NCBI RefSeq assembly: GCF_000802425.1
Contig: NZ_JRUD01000020.1
Span: 1-64,000 of the forward strand
From: Pseudomonas flexibilis
Lineage (GTDB): Bacteria; Pseudomonadota; Gammaproteobacteria; Pseudomonadales; Pseudomonadaceae
Reading direction: 5' to 3'
Length of the DNA: 64,000 bases
A program made the translations under genes and the position numbers. Every line of letters starts with the position of its first letter. Positions within the stretch are counted from its first letter, which is position 1. The notes beneath the pieces are model-generated. The model was given only the letters and a program-made list of their open reading frames with translations. It made no database searches and was not told the origin of the DNA. Below, piece after piece: positions 40,728 through 53,159 of this stretch.

Positions 40728-41780
40728 TCAGTCGGCCGGTGGCGGGAAGCCGGAGACCGCCGGCGCGGGCGGCCTGGCGGGTGTGCGGCGGGCCGGCGAC
40801 TGCCCGAACAGCAGGAGGCGCGCCCATGGCAGCCGCGCGCAGCCCTGGTAGACGAGAATCGGCCCCAGCAACCCGGCCGCCAGTCCGCACAGGAACCCCA
40901 GGTAGTCGTGGCGCAGGTCCAGGCGCTCCAGGGCCAGGCGCATCCCGGCAGTGAAGAACACATGCAGCAGGTAGATGGCATAGGAATACACACCCAGCCG
41001 CGCAAGCAGGCGCAAGCGCACATTCGATGCCGCGGCCAGCAGGAGCAGCAGGGCGCTGAAGCCCAGGGACAGGCGGCTGAGCGTGCCGGTGTCGCCCAGC
41101 ACGGGCGTCAGCCCGCCATAGCCGAGACAGAGCAGGGCGAGCATCGGCACCGCGATCCGCGAGTGGGTCCGGATGGCGGCTTCCAGCATCCGGAAATACA
41201 GCACGCCAAGGACGAAGTAGGGGAACAGGTAGAACGCCTGGCGCAGCGAGAACAGCACCGGCAGCTGTTCGCGGTGCGGGTAGATCACGCCAAGAGCCAG
41301 CAGCACCAGCAGCAGGCCGGCGTGCCTGCGGGTCAGGCCGCTGTGCTCCAGCAGGGCGAACAGGGCGAAGATCACCAGCAGCGCCTGCAGGTACCAGTAA
41401 TGGGCGAACGGGTACAGGTGGAGCTTCCAGAATTCGTCCAGGACCAGTCGGGTGCTGGTGCCCGGCGTCAGGTACTGCAGTGTGGCGAACAGTGTGCCCA
41501 CGCAGAGCAAGGGCAGGCCCAGGCGTCGCAGCTTGCCGGCCAGGAAACGGCCAGGCCCGCCGGATAACGGCCGGTAGCCGTACACATAGCCGGAGATGAA
41601 GGTGAACAGCGGCATGCGCAGGTGGCTCAGCGCCTCGTTGAAGCGATGCAGCTCGTGATCACCCGGTAGCCTGAGGCCGTTGGCCAGGGCTTCGGAACCC
41701 ACCACGTGATAGGCGACCAGCAGCACGCAAGCCAGCCCACGCAGGGTCTCCATGGAGAGGTTCTGCCGCGCGGCATCCAT
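40728..41780 (-). CDS. Acyltransferase 3 family membrane protein
   Basis: 350 aa and about ten transmembrane helices. ETLRGLACVLLVAYHVVG near the N-terminus carries the conserved Arg and His25 of the acyltransferase-3 family; RMPLFTFISGYVYG and YLLHVFFT fit as well. Members acylate O-antigen, peptidoglycan or exported sugars from the cytoplasmic face. No polysaccharide genes adjoin it, so the acceptor is unknown. The C-terminus is Pro/Ala-rich and probably disordered. Confidence 0.8.
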   Translation of the reverse strand: MDAARQNLSMETLRGLACVLLVAYHVVGSEALANGLRLPGDHELHRFNEALSHLRMPLFTFISGYVYGYRPLSGGPGRFLAGKLRRLGLPLLCVGTLFATLQYLTPGTSTRLVLDEFWKLHLYPFAHYWYLQALLVIFALFALLEHSGLTRRHAGLLLVLLALGVIYPHREQLPVLFSLRQAFYLFPYFVLGVLYFRMLEAAIRTHSRIAVPMLALLCLGYGGLTPVLGDTGTLSRLSLGFSALLLLLAAASNVRLRLLARLGVYSYAIYLLHVFFTAGMRLALERLDLRHDYLGFLCGLAAGLLGPILVYQGCARLPWARLLLFGQSPARRTPARPPAPAVSGFPPPAD

Positions 41781-41978
41781 GAACAGGTTTCCCAGGGGCG
41801 GTTCGGCAACATCCTTCCCGGTTTCCAGTATCCCTGAGTAGTCTGTGGCCGCTTCGCTCGGGCAAAGTTCAATGGCTGGCGCGGGGCGGCCGCCACGGTT
41901 GTGGAAGCGGATTCAGCCGCAAGCCTTTGGTGCTGGCCTGCACCCGATCGCGAATGAATTCGCTCCCACGGATCGTCC
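41781..41978. repeat. Intergenic region with REP remnants
   Basis: No gene seen in 198 bp. GTTGTGGAAGCGGATTCAGC (from 41899) is a divergent REP half and CGATCGCGAATGAATTCGCT (from 41945) is a standard inverted half that ends 9 nt before the cysK stop. Confidence 0.65.
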
Positions 41979-42953
<975 letters not shown>

Positions 42954-43079
42954 GTTCATTCCGTCGGTGGCTGGTTGACGAGGTCTGTCAGCCTATGCCT
43001 GTCGTGTCGGTCAGTCCAGCCGAACCGGGCCGGACAAGGCCGGTCAACTGCACGACAACGCCGCCGGGGAGAGTCGCCG

Positions 43080-44153
43080 ATGAACCGACGTCAGGCCCTG
43101 CCAGTGTGGATCCTGCTGATCATTGCGCTGTTGCTGTTGTTGCTGCATCTGGCGCTGCCTCAACTGGTCCGCAACTACCTGAACGACACCCTCGCCGACA
43201 TGGGCGACTACCGGGGGCAGATCGCCGATGTCGACCTGGCCTGGTGGCGCGGCGCCTACCAGATCGAGGGGCTGCTGATCGAAAAAAAGAAAGGGGGCGT
43301 GCCGGTGCCGCTGCTCGATGCGCCGCTGATCGACCTTGCCGTCAGCTGGCGCGCCCTGTGGCAGGACCGGGCGGTGGTGGCCGAGGTGGCGTTCGTCGAT
43401 CCGCAGCTGAACTTCGTGGATGCCCGTGAACCCGGGCAGGAGCAGACCGGGGAGGGCGTGGACTGGCGGGACCGCCTGGATGCTTTGCTGCCCATCACCC
43501 TCAACGAGGTGCATATCCGCAACGGCCAGGTCTCGTTTCGCAACTTCACTTCCGATCCGCAGGTGAACATCCATGCTGACCAGGTGGTGGGTACCTTCTA
43601 CAACCTGACCAACAGCACCGATGCCGAGGGGCGCCGCGTGGCGGAGTTCGTCGGCGAAGCGCGTTTCCTGGAAGTCGCGCCCATGGAAGCCAATGCGCGC
43701 TTCGACCCCTTTACCGACTGGGAGGATTTCGAACTACGCCTGCGGGTCACCGGCGTGCCGCTGGTCAAGCTCAACGACTTCAGCCGCGCCTACGGCCGTT
43801 TCGATTTCGCCGACGGCACCGGTGACCTGGTGATGGAAGTGGAAGCCGAAAACAGCCAGCTCGGCGGCTACATCAAGCCGCTGTTGCGCAACGTCGAGGT
43901 GTTCGACTGGGAACAGGATATCCAGGCCGAGGACAAGGGTTTCCTGCGCGGGCTGTGGGAAGCCATCGTCGGCGGCGGCCAGACGCTGCTGAAGAACCAG
44001 CGCAAGGATCAGTTCGCCACCCGGGTCGAGCTGTCCGGGACCATTCGCGATCAGGATGTCAGTCCCTTCCAGGTGTTCCTTGCCGTCCTGCGCAACGCCT
44101 TCATCGAGGCCTTCAGCGCGCGCTTCGAGCGCTCGCTGGAAGAGGGTGAGTAG
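43080..44153 (+). CDS. DUF748 domain-containing AsmA-like membrane protein
   Basis: 357 aa. One N-terminal anchor (VWILLIIALLLLLLHLALP) followed by a long periplasmic region rich in beta strands. Phrases such as VSWRALWQDRAVVAEVAFVDP, LNEVHIRNGQVSFRNFTSDP and the stretch on FDFADGTGDLVMEVEAENSQ fit the DUF748/AsmA type, long hydrophobic-groove proteins linked to phospholipid transfer between membranes. It has GGGGAGAG 8 nt before the ATG. A seven-A run near 43281 is a possible slippage site but the frame is intact. Confidence 0.8.
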   Translation: MNRRQALPVWILLIIALLLLLLHLALPQLVRNYLNDTLADMGDYRGQIADVDLAWWRGAYQIEGLLIEKKKGGVPVPLLDAPLIDLAVSWRALWQDRAVVAEVAFVDPQLNFVDAREPGQEQTGEGVDWRDRLDALLPITLNEVHIRNGQVSFRNFTSDPQVNIHADQVVGTFYNLTNSTDAEGRRVAEFVGEARFLEVAPMEANARFDPFTDWEDFELRLRVTGVPLVKLNDFSRAYGRFDFADGTGDLVMEVEAENSQLGGYIKPLLRNVEVFDWEQDIQAEDKGFLRGLWEAIVGGGQTLLKNQRKDQFATRVELSGTIRDQDVSPFQVFLAVLRNAFIEAFSARFERSLEEGE

Positions 44154-44279
44154 CCCGTCGGCCTGCCTTCGACCGGAACGTGACCGAAACCTGGTGTCGC
44201 GTTCACAGAATCCCGGGTGCGGGGTATAGTCGCAGCCTGTTTCGCCGCGACGGGCGGCCCCACCGAGGAATTCTTCCCG

Positions 44280-45125
44280 ATGAAGTTCGAAGGTACCCCT
44301 TCCTACGTCGCCACCGACGATCTCAAGCTGGCGGTCAATGCCTCCATCACCCTGCAGCGCCCGCTGCTGGTAAAGGGCGAGCCGGGCACCGGCAAGACCA
44401 TGCTCGCCGAACAGCTGGCTGCGGCCTTCGGCGCCCGGCTGATCACCTGGCACATCAAGTCCACCACCAAGGCGCACCAGGGCCTGTATGAGTACGACGC
44501 GGTGAGCCGCCTGCGCGACTCCCAGCTGGGCGTGGAGAAGGTCCACGATGTGCGCAACTACATCAAGAAGGGCAAGCTCTGGGAGGCCTTCGAGGCCGAG
44601 GAGCGCGTCATCCTGCTGATCGACGAGATCGACAAGGCGGACATCGAGTTCCCCAACGACCTGCTGCAGGAACTCGACAAGATGGAGTTCTACGTCTACG
44701 AGACCAACGAAACCATCAAGGCCCGGCAGCGCCCGATCATCATCATCACCTCCAACAACGAGAAGGAGCTGCCCGACGCCTTCCTGCGCCGCTGCTTCTT
44801 CCACTACATCGCCTTCCCCGATCGCGAGACCCTGCAGAAGATCGTCGACGTGCACTACCCGGGCATCAGCAACGCGCTGGTGGCCGAGGCGCTGGACGTG
44901 TTCTTCGACGTGCGCAAGGTGCCGGGCCTGAAGAAGAAACCTTCCACCAGCGAACTGGTCGACTGGCTGAAACTGCTGATGGCCGACAACATCGGTGAAG
45001 CCGTGCTGCGTGAGCGCGATCCCACCAAGGCCATCCCGCCGCTGGCCGGCGCCCTGGTGAAGAACGAGCAGGACGTGATGCTGCTCGAACGCCTGGCGTT
45101 CATGAGCCGCCGCGCTTCCCGGTAA
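44280..45125 (+). CDS. MoxR-family AAA+ ATPase
   Basis: 281 aa. Walker A GEPGTGKT (33-40), Walker B ILLIDEIDKAD and sensor-1 IITSNNEKELPDAFLRRC. MoxR ATPases act as chaperones that mature or regulate protein complexes together with a VWA partner, encoded here at 45.7 kb. A TATAGT -10 lies at about 44223-44228. The gap to the VWA gene contains a repeat and a small GFA gene, an unusual separation. Confidence 0.9.
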   Translation: MKFEGTPSYVATDDLKLAVNASITLQRPLLVKGEPGTGKTMLAEQLAAAFGARLITWHIKSTTKAHQGLYEYDAVSRLRDSQLGVEKVHDVRNYIKKGKLWEAFEAEERVILLIDEIDKADIEFPNDLLQELDKMEFYVYETNETIKARQRPIIIITSNNEKELPDAFLRRCFFHYIAFPDRETLQKIVDVHYPGISNALVAEALDVFFDVRKVPGLKKKPSTSELVDWLKLLMADNIGEAVLRERDPTKAIPPLAGALVKNEQDVMLLERLAFMSRRASR

Positions 45126-45138
45126 GCGAAAGACGGGC

Positions 45139-45236
45139 GTAGGGCGGGTTAGCGAAGCGTAACCGCCAGGCTGGCCAAGGCGATAACGCGGCACGAGACG
45201 GTGGGTTACGCCGCTGCGCGGCTAACCCACCCTACG
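45139..45236. repeat. CGTAGGG long mosaic repeat with two hairpins
   Basis: Begins CGTAGGGCGGGTTAGCGAAG and ends ...CACCCTACG. The left half pairs GCGGGTTA with TAACCGC, and the right half is GGTGGGTTA...TAACCCACC around a GCCGC-TGC-GCGGC core. In the middle, CTGGCCAAGGCGATAACGCG recalls the other copies. It lies 14 nt after the moxR stop and 28 nt before the GFA start. Confidence 0.85.
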
Positions 45237-45264
45237 TCGGCAACATGGGAGAGGGGACACAGCG

Positions 45265-45657
45265 ATGCATAACGGCAGCTGCCTGTGCGGGGCGGTGAAA
45301 TACCGCATCGACACGCCCATCGAGGAAGTCACCCATTGCCATTGCAGCATGTGCCGCAAGGCCCACGGCGCGGCCTTCGCCTCCTATGCCGGCGTGTCGC
45401 CCGAGGCGTTCCACTTCACCGCCGGGGAAGCCCTGGTCGCCCGTTACCCGTCTTCACCCGGCATCACGCGGACCTTCTGCAGGCGCTGCGGCGCCACCCT
45501 GCAGTTCATCGACGACCGCGCCGGGGAAATCGGCGTGGCCGCCGGCACGCTGGATTCGCTGCTGGGCGAGGTGCCCCAGGCGCACATCTACGTGGATTCC
45601 AAGGCCGACTGGTACCGCATCCAGGACGATCTGCCCCAGCACAGCGGCGACCTGTGA
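45265..45657 (+). CDS. GFA/CENP-V-family zinc protein
   Basis: 130 aa. Zinc cysteines in CLCGAVKY (C6, C8), HCHCSMCRKAHG (C25, C27, C30) and TFCRRCGATL. The GFA fold was first described as glutathione-dependent formaldehyde-activating enzyme, but most relatives have no proven activity and a role with S-hydroxymethylglutathione is only suggested. It sits between moxR and its VWA partner, 20 nt upstream of the latter, and so is probably cotranscribed with it. Confidence 0.82.
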   Translation: MHNGSCLCGAVKYRIDTPIEEVTHCHCSMCRKAHGAAFASYAGVSPEAFHFTAGEALVARYPSSPGITRTFCRRCGATLQFIDDRAGEIGVAAGTLDSLLGEVPQAHIYVDSKADWYRIQDDLPQHSGDL

Positions 45658-45677
45658 GTCGCCCATCGAGGTAAGCA

Positions 45678-46856
45678 ATGCTGCTTGGTTTGTTCAATGA
45701 AATGCGCGCGGCCAAGGTGCCGGTGTCGGTGCGCGAGCTGCTCGACCTGATCAATGCGCTCAAGCGCAACGTAGTGTTCGCCGACATGGACGAGTTCTAC
45801 TACCTGTCGCGGGCGATCCTGGTGAAGGACGAGCGCCACTTCGACAAGTTCGACCGGGCCTTCGGCGCCTATTTCAAGGGGCTGGAGGATCTGGACCGGC
45901 ACATCGAGGCGCTGATCCCGGAGGAATGGCTGCGCAAGGAGTTCGAGCGCCACCTGAGCGAGGAAGAGCGGGCGATGATCCAGTCCCTCGGCGGGCTGGA
46001 CACGCTGATCGAGGAATTCAAGAAACGCCTGGAAGAACAGAAGGAAAAGCACGCCGGCGGCAACAAGTGGATCGGCACCGGCGGCACCAGCCCGTTCGGC
46101 TCCGGCGGCTACAACCCGGAAGGCATCCGCGTCGGCGACGCCGGCAAGCGTCAGGGCCGCGCGGTCAAGGTCTGGGACCAGCGCGAGTACAAGAACCTCG
46201 ACGACCAGGTGGAGCTGGGCACCCGCAACATCAAGGTCGCCCTGCGCCGCCTGCGCAAGTTCGCCCGCGAGGGCGCGGCCGAAGAGTTCGACATCGACGG
46301 CACCATCGACCACACCGCCCGCGACGCCGGTCTGCTCAACATCCAGATGCGCCCGGAGCGGCGCAACACGGTCAAACTGTTGCTGCTGATGGATATCGGC
46401 GGCTCGATGGACGCGCACGTGAAGGTCTGCGAGGAGCTGTTCTCCGCCTGCAAGACCGAGTTCAAGCACCTGGAGTTCTTCTACTTCCACAACTTCATCT
46501 ACGAGTCGGTGTGGAAGAACAACATGCGCCGCACCACCGAGCGCTTTTCCACCTTCGACCTGCTGCACAAGTACGGCGCGGACTGGAAGATCGTCTTCGT
46601 CGGTGACGCCGCCATGGCGCCCTACGAGATCACCCAGGCCGGCGGCAGCGTCGAGCACTGGAACGAGGAAGCCGGCTACGTGTGGATGCGCCGCTTCATG
46701 GAGAAGTACAAGAAGCTCATCTGGATCAACCCGTACCCCAAGCACACCTGGGATTACACCGCGTCCACCTCGCTGGTACGCGAGCTGACCAACGATCAGA
46801 TGTTCCCGCTGACCCTGCAGGGGCTGGAGGAGGGGATGCGCTTCCTGTCCAAGTAG
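45678..46856 (+). CDS. VWA domain protein, CoxE-like, partner of the MoxR ATPase
   Basis: 392 aa. N-terminal helical region (to about 200) and a C-terminal von Willebrand A domain. The MIDAS motif reads LLLLMDIGGSMD, that is DxGGSMD, with Gly at the position of the first Ser of DxSxS. GTRNIKVALRRLRKF and IWINPYPKHTWDYT are typical of this group. It probably loads or remodels a target complex together with the MoxR protein. The stop codon TAG begins the repeat that follows. Confidence 0.84.
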   Translation: MLLGLFNEMRAAKVPVSVRELLDLINALKRNVVFADMDEFYYLSRAILVKDERHFDKFDRAFGAYFKGLEDLDRHIEALIPEEWLRKEFERHLSEEERAMIQSLGGLDTLIEEFKKRLEEQKEKHAGGNKWIGTGGTSPFGSGGYNPEGIRVGDAGKRQGRAVKVWDQREYKNLDDQVELGTRNIKVALRRLRKFAREGAAEEFDIDGTIDHTARDAGLLNIQMRPERRNTVKLLLLMDIGGSMDAHVKVCEELFSACKTEFKHLEFFYFHNFIYESVWKNNMRRTTERFSTFDLLHKYGADWKIVFVGDAAMAPYEITQAGGSVEHWNEEAGYVWMRRFMEKYKKLIWINPYPKHTWDYTASTSLVRELTNDQMFPLTLQGLEEGMRFLSK

Positions 46857-46915
46857 GCAGCGGATGCACCGATGTCGCGTCCGGCGGCCAAGGCGTTGCC
46901 TTGACCCGCCCGACA
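46854..46915. repeat. Mosaic hairpin repeat filling the gap between two convergent genes
   Basis: Starts with the TAG stop of the VWA gene, then GCACCGATGTCGCGTC (from 46866), GGCGGCCAAGGC-GTT-GCCTTGACCCGCC. It ends right at the stop of the minus-strand small gene. Compared with 5238-5286 the stem has changed from GGTGG/CCACC to GGCGG/CCGCC, a paired change. Confidence 0.8.
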
Positions 46916-47152
46916 TCACTTCACTGCATATTCCCCGGCCGCCTGTTCCAGCCAGGTCTGCAGTTGCTTGCGCGGCACCTTGTCCTGCTTGGCCTGCTCC
47001 AGCTTCTGCAGCATGTAGTCCCGTTTCGTCGCGTCATCGCCGGCCATCGACAGCGCCAGGTCGCGATCGGCCCAGCGGCGAATGCGCACCATCAACCACC
47101 AGTGGAAATACAGCCCACTGGCCGTGGCGATGAAGATGATGAAGTAGTCCAT
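46916..47152 (-). CDS. Small membrane-anchored protein of unknown function
   Basis: 78 aa from the ATG at 47152. One N-terminal helix (MDYFIIFIATASGLYFHWWL) and a charged, probably helical cytoplasmic tail with DKVPRKQLQTWLEQAAGEYA. I do not recognise the family. Charge distribution suggests the N-terminus outside or a signal anchor. It is convergent with the VWA gene, and the gap between them is one repeat. Confidence 0.65.
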   Translation of the reverse strand: MDYFIIFIATASGLYFHWWLMVRIRRWADRDLALSMAGDDATKRDYMLQKLEQAKQDKVPRKQLQTWLEQAAGEYAVK

Positions 47153-47278
47153 GGCAATCCGACCCCGGCGCAAAAGCCGCTACCCTAACGGAACTGCCGG
47201 TCGTCTGGAAGTGACACCCCGGGCGCGGCCCCGGGGCATGCTTCGGAACACGGTGTTTCGGTCAAAGCGGAGGACTCC

Positions 47279-47746
47279 ATGCGTACATCCCTGATACTGA
47301 TTGCCAGTGTTTCCCTGAGCGGGCTGGTGCTGGGCGGCTGCGCCTCCAGCCTGACCGGCGATACTTACTCGCGCAGTGAGGCGCGTACCGTGCAGCTGGT
47401 GCGCATGGGCACCATCGAGTCCCTGCGGCCGGTGCGCATCGAAGGCACCAAGACACCCATCGGCTCGGGCGCCGGCGCCGTGGTTGGCGGTATCGCCGGC
47501 AGCGGCGTGGGCGGCGGCCGCGGCAGTGCCGTGGCGGCGGTCATCGGCGCGGTGGCCGGCGGCATGCTGGGCGCGGCGGCCGAGGAGGGCATCACCCGCA
47601 CCCAGGGGGTGGAAATCACCGTGCGCGAGGATGACGGCAGCCTGCGCGCCTACGTGCAGGCCATGGAACCCAACCAGACCTTCCGGGTTGGACAGCGGGT
47701 ACGCATCCTCACTGTGGATGGCACCAGCCGGGTGGCGCCGCTGTAG
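47279..47746 (+). CDS. SlyB/PcP-type glycine-zipper outer-membrane lipoprotein
   Basis: 155 aa. Lipoprotein signal MRTSLILIASVSLSGLVLGG then Cys (lipobox LGGC). Residues about 60-105 form a glycine-zipper double helix (GAGAVVGGIAGSGVGGGRGS followed by AVIGAVAGGMLGAAAEEG). The C-terminal beta part is VEITVREDDGSLRAYVQ. The layout matches SlyB and 17-kDa surface antigens, which stabilise the outer membrane under cation stress (PhoP regulon in enterics). The TAG stop again runs into a CGTAGGG-type repeat. Confidence 0.85.
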   Translation: MRTSLILIASVSLSGLVLGGCASSLTGDTYSRSEARTVQLVRMGTIESLRPVRIEGTKTPIGSGAGAVVGGIAGSGVGGGRGSAVAAVIGAVAGGMLGAAAEEGITRTQGVEITVREDDGSLRAYVQAMEPNQTFRVGQRVRILTVDGTSRVAPL

Positions 47747-47800
47747 GATCGGGCCGCGGCCAAAGGGTGGACAAGGGAAGCGCTGTTCACCCTGCGGTTT
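47744..47800. repeat. Degenerate repeat at the SlyB-like stop codon
   Basis: TAGGATCGGGCC starting with the stop codon, then GGGTGGACAAGGGAAGCGCTGTTCACCC split by a mismatch. This is a worn copy of the GTGGACAA/TTGTCCAC hairpin seen at 5147-5171. Confidence 0.5.
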
Positions 47801-48039
47801 GCAGGGCAGCGATTATTCAGATCCTGTACCGCGCATGGTCCGGTGGTGTGGTTTGCGGGTACGTGATGCCAGGCCGATCGCCGCGTTGTGGCACGCGACT
47901 GTTGGCTAATGGCACCTCTGCTAATTGTCTTTTGTAATAAAAAAAGCATGACGGCAATTCTTTGTTTATTTAAGAATGCTGCCGTTTCGCTCTGCGTGGG
48001 CGTCGAAAACATCACCAACCGACTCACGAGGTGCGATGG
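47801..48039 (+). promoter_or_regulatory. AT-rich region upstream of the Mnh operon
   Basis: About 240 bp without a gene. From 47918 to 47990 the DNA becomes AT-rich, with AATAAAAAAAGCATGACGG and then TTTGTTTATTTAAGAATGCT. CGGCAATTCTT (about 47952-47962) is partly inverted as AAGAATGCTGCCG. A promoter is likely here but no unambiguous -35/-10 pair can be chosen. GAGGTG (48028-48033) is the ribosome-binding site for the ATG at 48040. Confidence 0.45.
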
Positions 48040-50829
<2,790 letters not shown>

Positions 50830-50830
50830 T

Positions 50831-51160
50831 ATGGAAGCTTTGTATGCCATCACCCTGGGTGTGCTGGTCGCCAGCGGCGTTTACCTGCTGCTGCGGGCGC
50901 GCATCTTTCCCGTGGTGCTCGGTCTGACCCTGATCTCGTATGCGGTCAACCTGTTCCTGTTCGCCATGGGACGCCTGGTCACCGGCGCGCCGGCCGTCAT
51001 CGGCAAGAGCACCGAATTCGCCGATCCGCTGCCCCAGGCGCTGGTGCTGACCGCCATCGTCATCGGCTTCGCCATGACCGCCTTCGTGCTGGTGCTGGCC
51101 CTGCGCGGCATGGGTGAGCTGCGCAGCGACCATGTGGATGGACAGGAGCCGCGTCAATGA
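50831..51160 (+). CDS. mnhC: Na+/H+ antiporter subunit C
   Basis: 109 aa. NuoK-like, three helices: LYAITLGVLVASGVYLLLRA, then VVLGLTLISYAVNLFLFAMG, then QALVLTAIVIGFAMTAFVLV. It starts 1 nt after the subunit A stop and ends in an ATGA overlap with subunit D. Part of the membrane core of the Mnh/Sha complex. Confidence 0.94.
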   Translation: MEALYAITLGVLVASGVYLLLRARIFPVVLGLTLISYAVNLFLFAMGRLVTGAPAVIGKSTEFADPLPQALVLTAIVIGFAMTAFVLVLALRGMGELRSDHVDGQEPRQ

Positions 51161-52659
51161 ATCACGCGATCATCCTGCCGATTCTGCTGCCGCTGTTCGC
51201 CGGTGCGCTGCTGATGTTGCTGCACCGCAGCGGCAAGTCGTTCAAGCGTGCGCTGTCGTTGCTGGCAACGCTGGCGCTGATTCCGGTGACCGCCTGGCTG
51301 GTGCTGCTGGCCGGCGACGGCGAGCTGCGCGTCTATGCGCTGGGCGACTGGCGCCCGCCGTTCGGCATCATCCTGCTACTCGACCGCCTGAGCGCACTGA
51401 TGGTGCTGCTCACCGCTGTGCTGGCCGGCTTCGCCGCGCTGTACGCCAGTGCCGGCGAAGATGAGCGCGCGCCCAATTTCCATGCCCTGTTCCAGTTCCA
51501 GCTGGCGGGCATCAACGGGGCGTTCCTGACCGGCGACCTGTTCAACCTGTTCGTGTTCTTCGAGATCCTGCTGATCGCCTCCTATGGCCTGCTGGTCTAC
51601 GGCAACGGCGCCGCACGGGCGCGGGCGGGCATGCATTACGTGGTGCTCAACCTGCTGGGTTCGTCGTTCTTCCTGATTGGCGTCGGCACCCTGTACGGCC
51701 TGCTCGGCACCCTGAACATGGCCGACATGGCTGCCCGCGTGGCCAGCGCCGACTCGCAGACCGCGCCGCTGGTGGCCGCCGCCGGCTTCCTGCTGCTGGT
51801 GGTGTTCGGCCTCAAGGCGGCCATCCTGCCGCTGTACTTCTGGCTGCCGCGCACCTACGCAGCAGCCAGCGCGCCGGTCGCCGCACTGTTCGCGATCATG
51901 ACCAAGGTCGGCCTGTACGCCATCCTGCGGGTGTTCACCCTGGTGTTCGGCAGCGAGGCCGGCGAACTGGCCTTCTATGCCCATGACTGGCTCTGGTGGC
52001 TGGCGTTGCTGACCCTCGCGGCGGGTGCCATCGGTGCGCTGGCCGCCCGCAGCCTGCAGGAGATGATTTCCTATCTGTTGGTGATCTCGGTGGGTAGCCT
52101 GCTGGCGGTATTCGCCCTGGGCAGCCGTGCCAGCCTGGGAGCCGGTCTCTACTACCTGGTGCACAGCACCCTGGTATGCGGCGGGTTGTTCCTGCTGGCC
52201 GATCTGCTCGGCAGGCAGCGCGGCGAGCTGGCCGGTGCGCTGCAGGTCGGTCCGATGCTGCGCCAGCCGATGCTGCTGGGGGGGCTGTTCTTCTTCGGGG
52301 CGCTGGCGGTGGCCGGTCTGCCGCCGTTGTCCGGTTTCCTCGGCAAGCTGCTGATGCTGCGTTCGGCCGGCACCGGCGCCACCGCGCTGGAGTTCTGGCC
52401 GCTCCTGCTGATCGCCGGCCTGGCGTCGATCGTCACCCTCAGCCGGGCTGGCAACCGTCTGTTCTGGCGCAACAACGGCCAGGCTGCCGAGGGGCCGCTG
52501 GCCGATCCGCTGCGCTTGGCCGCCACGGCCGGTCTGCTGCTGGCCAGCGTGGTGCTGGTGATTGTCGCGCAGCCGCTGCAGGCGTACCTGGATGCCGCCG
52601 CCGCACAGTTGCTGGACCTGGCGCCTTATCTGCGCATTGTTGAAGGAGGTGAGGCATGA
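51157..52659 (+). CDS. mnhD: Na+/H+ antiporter subunit D
   Basis: 500 aa. NuoN/NuoM-like channel subunit with about 14 helices. FQLAGINGAFLTGDLFNLFVFFE-type sequence (two steps of it visible), the lysine in GLKAAILPLYFWLPRTYA and LLVISVGSLLAVFALG are typical. ATGA overlaps join it to subunits C and E, so the operon is translated as a coupled unit. Confidence 0.94.
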   Translation: MNHAIILPILLPLFAGALLMLLHRSGKSFKRALSLLATLALIPVTAWLVLLAGDGELRVYALGDWRPPFGIILLLDRLSALMVLLTAVLAGFAALYASAGEDERAPNFHALFQFQLAGINGAFLTGDLFNLFVFFEILLIASYGLLVYGNGAARARAGMHYVVLNLLGSSFFLIGVGTLYGLLGTLNMADMAARVASADSQTAPLVAAAGFLLLVVFGLKAAILPLYFWLPRTYAAASAPVAALFAIMTKVGLYAILRVFTLVFGSEAGELAFYAHDWLWWLALLTLAAGAIGALAARSLQEMISYLLVISVGSLLAVFALGSRASLGAGLYYLVHSTLVCGGLFLLADLLGRQRGELAGALQVGPMLRQPMLLGGLFFFGALAVAGLPPLSGFLGKLLMLRSAGTGATALEFWPLLLIAGLASIVTLSRAGNRLFWRNNGQAAEGPLADPLRLAATAGLLLASVVLVIVAQPLQAYLDAAAAQLLDLAPYLRIVEGGEA

Positions 52660-53159
52660 CGCGCTTCGCCTGGCTGCCCCATCCGGGGCTGAGCCTGTTG
52701 CTCACGGGTGTCTGGCTGCTGCTGACCAACCAGCTCAGTCTCGGTCACCTGCTGCTCGGCCTGTTCCTGGGCTGGGTTATTCCGCTGCTGCTGCGCCGCT
52801 ACCTGATCTTCGTGCCGCGCGTGCGCAAGCCGCTGAAGCTGTGCCTGTTCCTGCTCAAGGTGTTCTGGGACATCGTGGTCGCCAACCTGCATGTGGCGCG
52901 CCTGGTGCTGGGTCCGAAGGAACGGCTGAACCCGGCGTTCCTCGAGGTGCCGATGGTCATCGAGGATGAGTTCCTGCTAGCCACCCTGGCCTGCATCATT
53001 TCCCTGACTCCGGGAACGGTCTCCGCCGGGCTGACACCCGACCGCAAGACCCTGCTGCTGCATGCCCTGGACGCCCCGGACATCAAGGCGCTGGTGGCGG
53101 AACTGAAGCACCGCTACGAAGCCCCGCTGCTGGAGATATTCGAATGCTCGCCTACGTGA
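52656..53159 (+). CDS. mnhE: Na+/H+ antiporter subunit E
   Basis: 167 aa. N-terminal helices (LLLTGVWLLLTNQLSLGHLL) and a cytoplasmic C-terminal domain with SLTPGTVSAGLTPDRKTLLLH, a hallmark of MnhE. Its end overlaps subunit F by 16 nt. Confidence 0.93.
   Translation: MTRFAWLPHPGLSLLLTGVWLLLTNQLSLGHLLLGLFLGWVIPLLLRRYLIFVPRVRKPLKLCLFLLKVFWDIVVANLHVARLVLGPKERLNPAFLEVPMVIEDEFLLATLACIISLTPGTVSAGLTPDRKTLLLHALDAPDIKALVAELKHRYEAPLLEIFECSPT

Noticed and set aside
43281-43292. Programmed frameshift at the A run in the DUF748 gene
   Set aside because: The zero frame continues for the full family-like length and neither shifted frame yields a longer or domain-bearing product.
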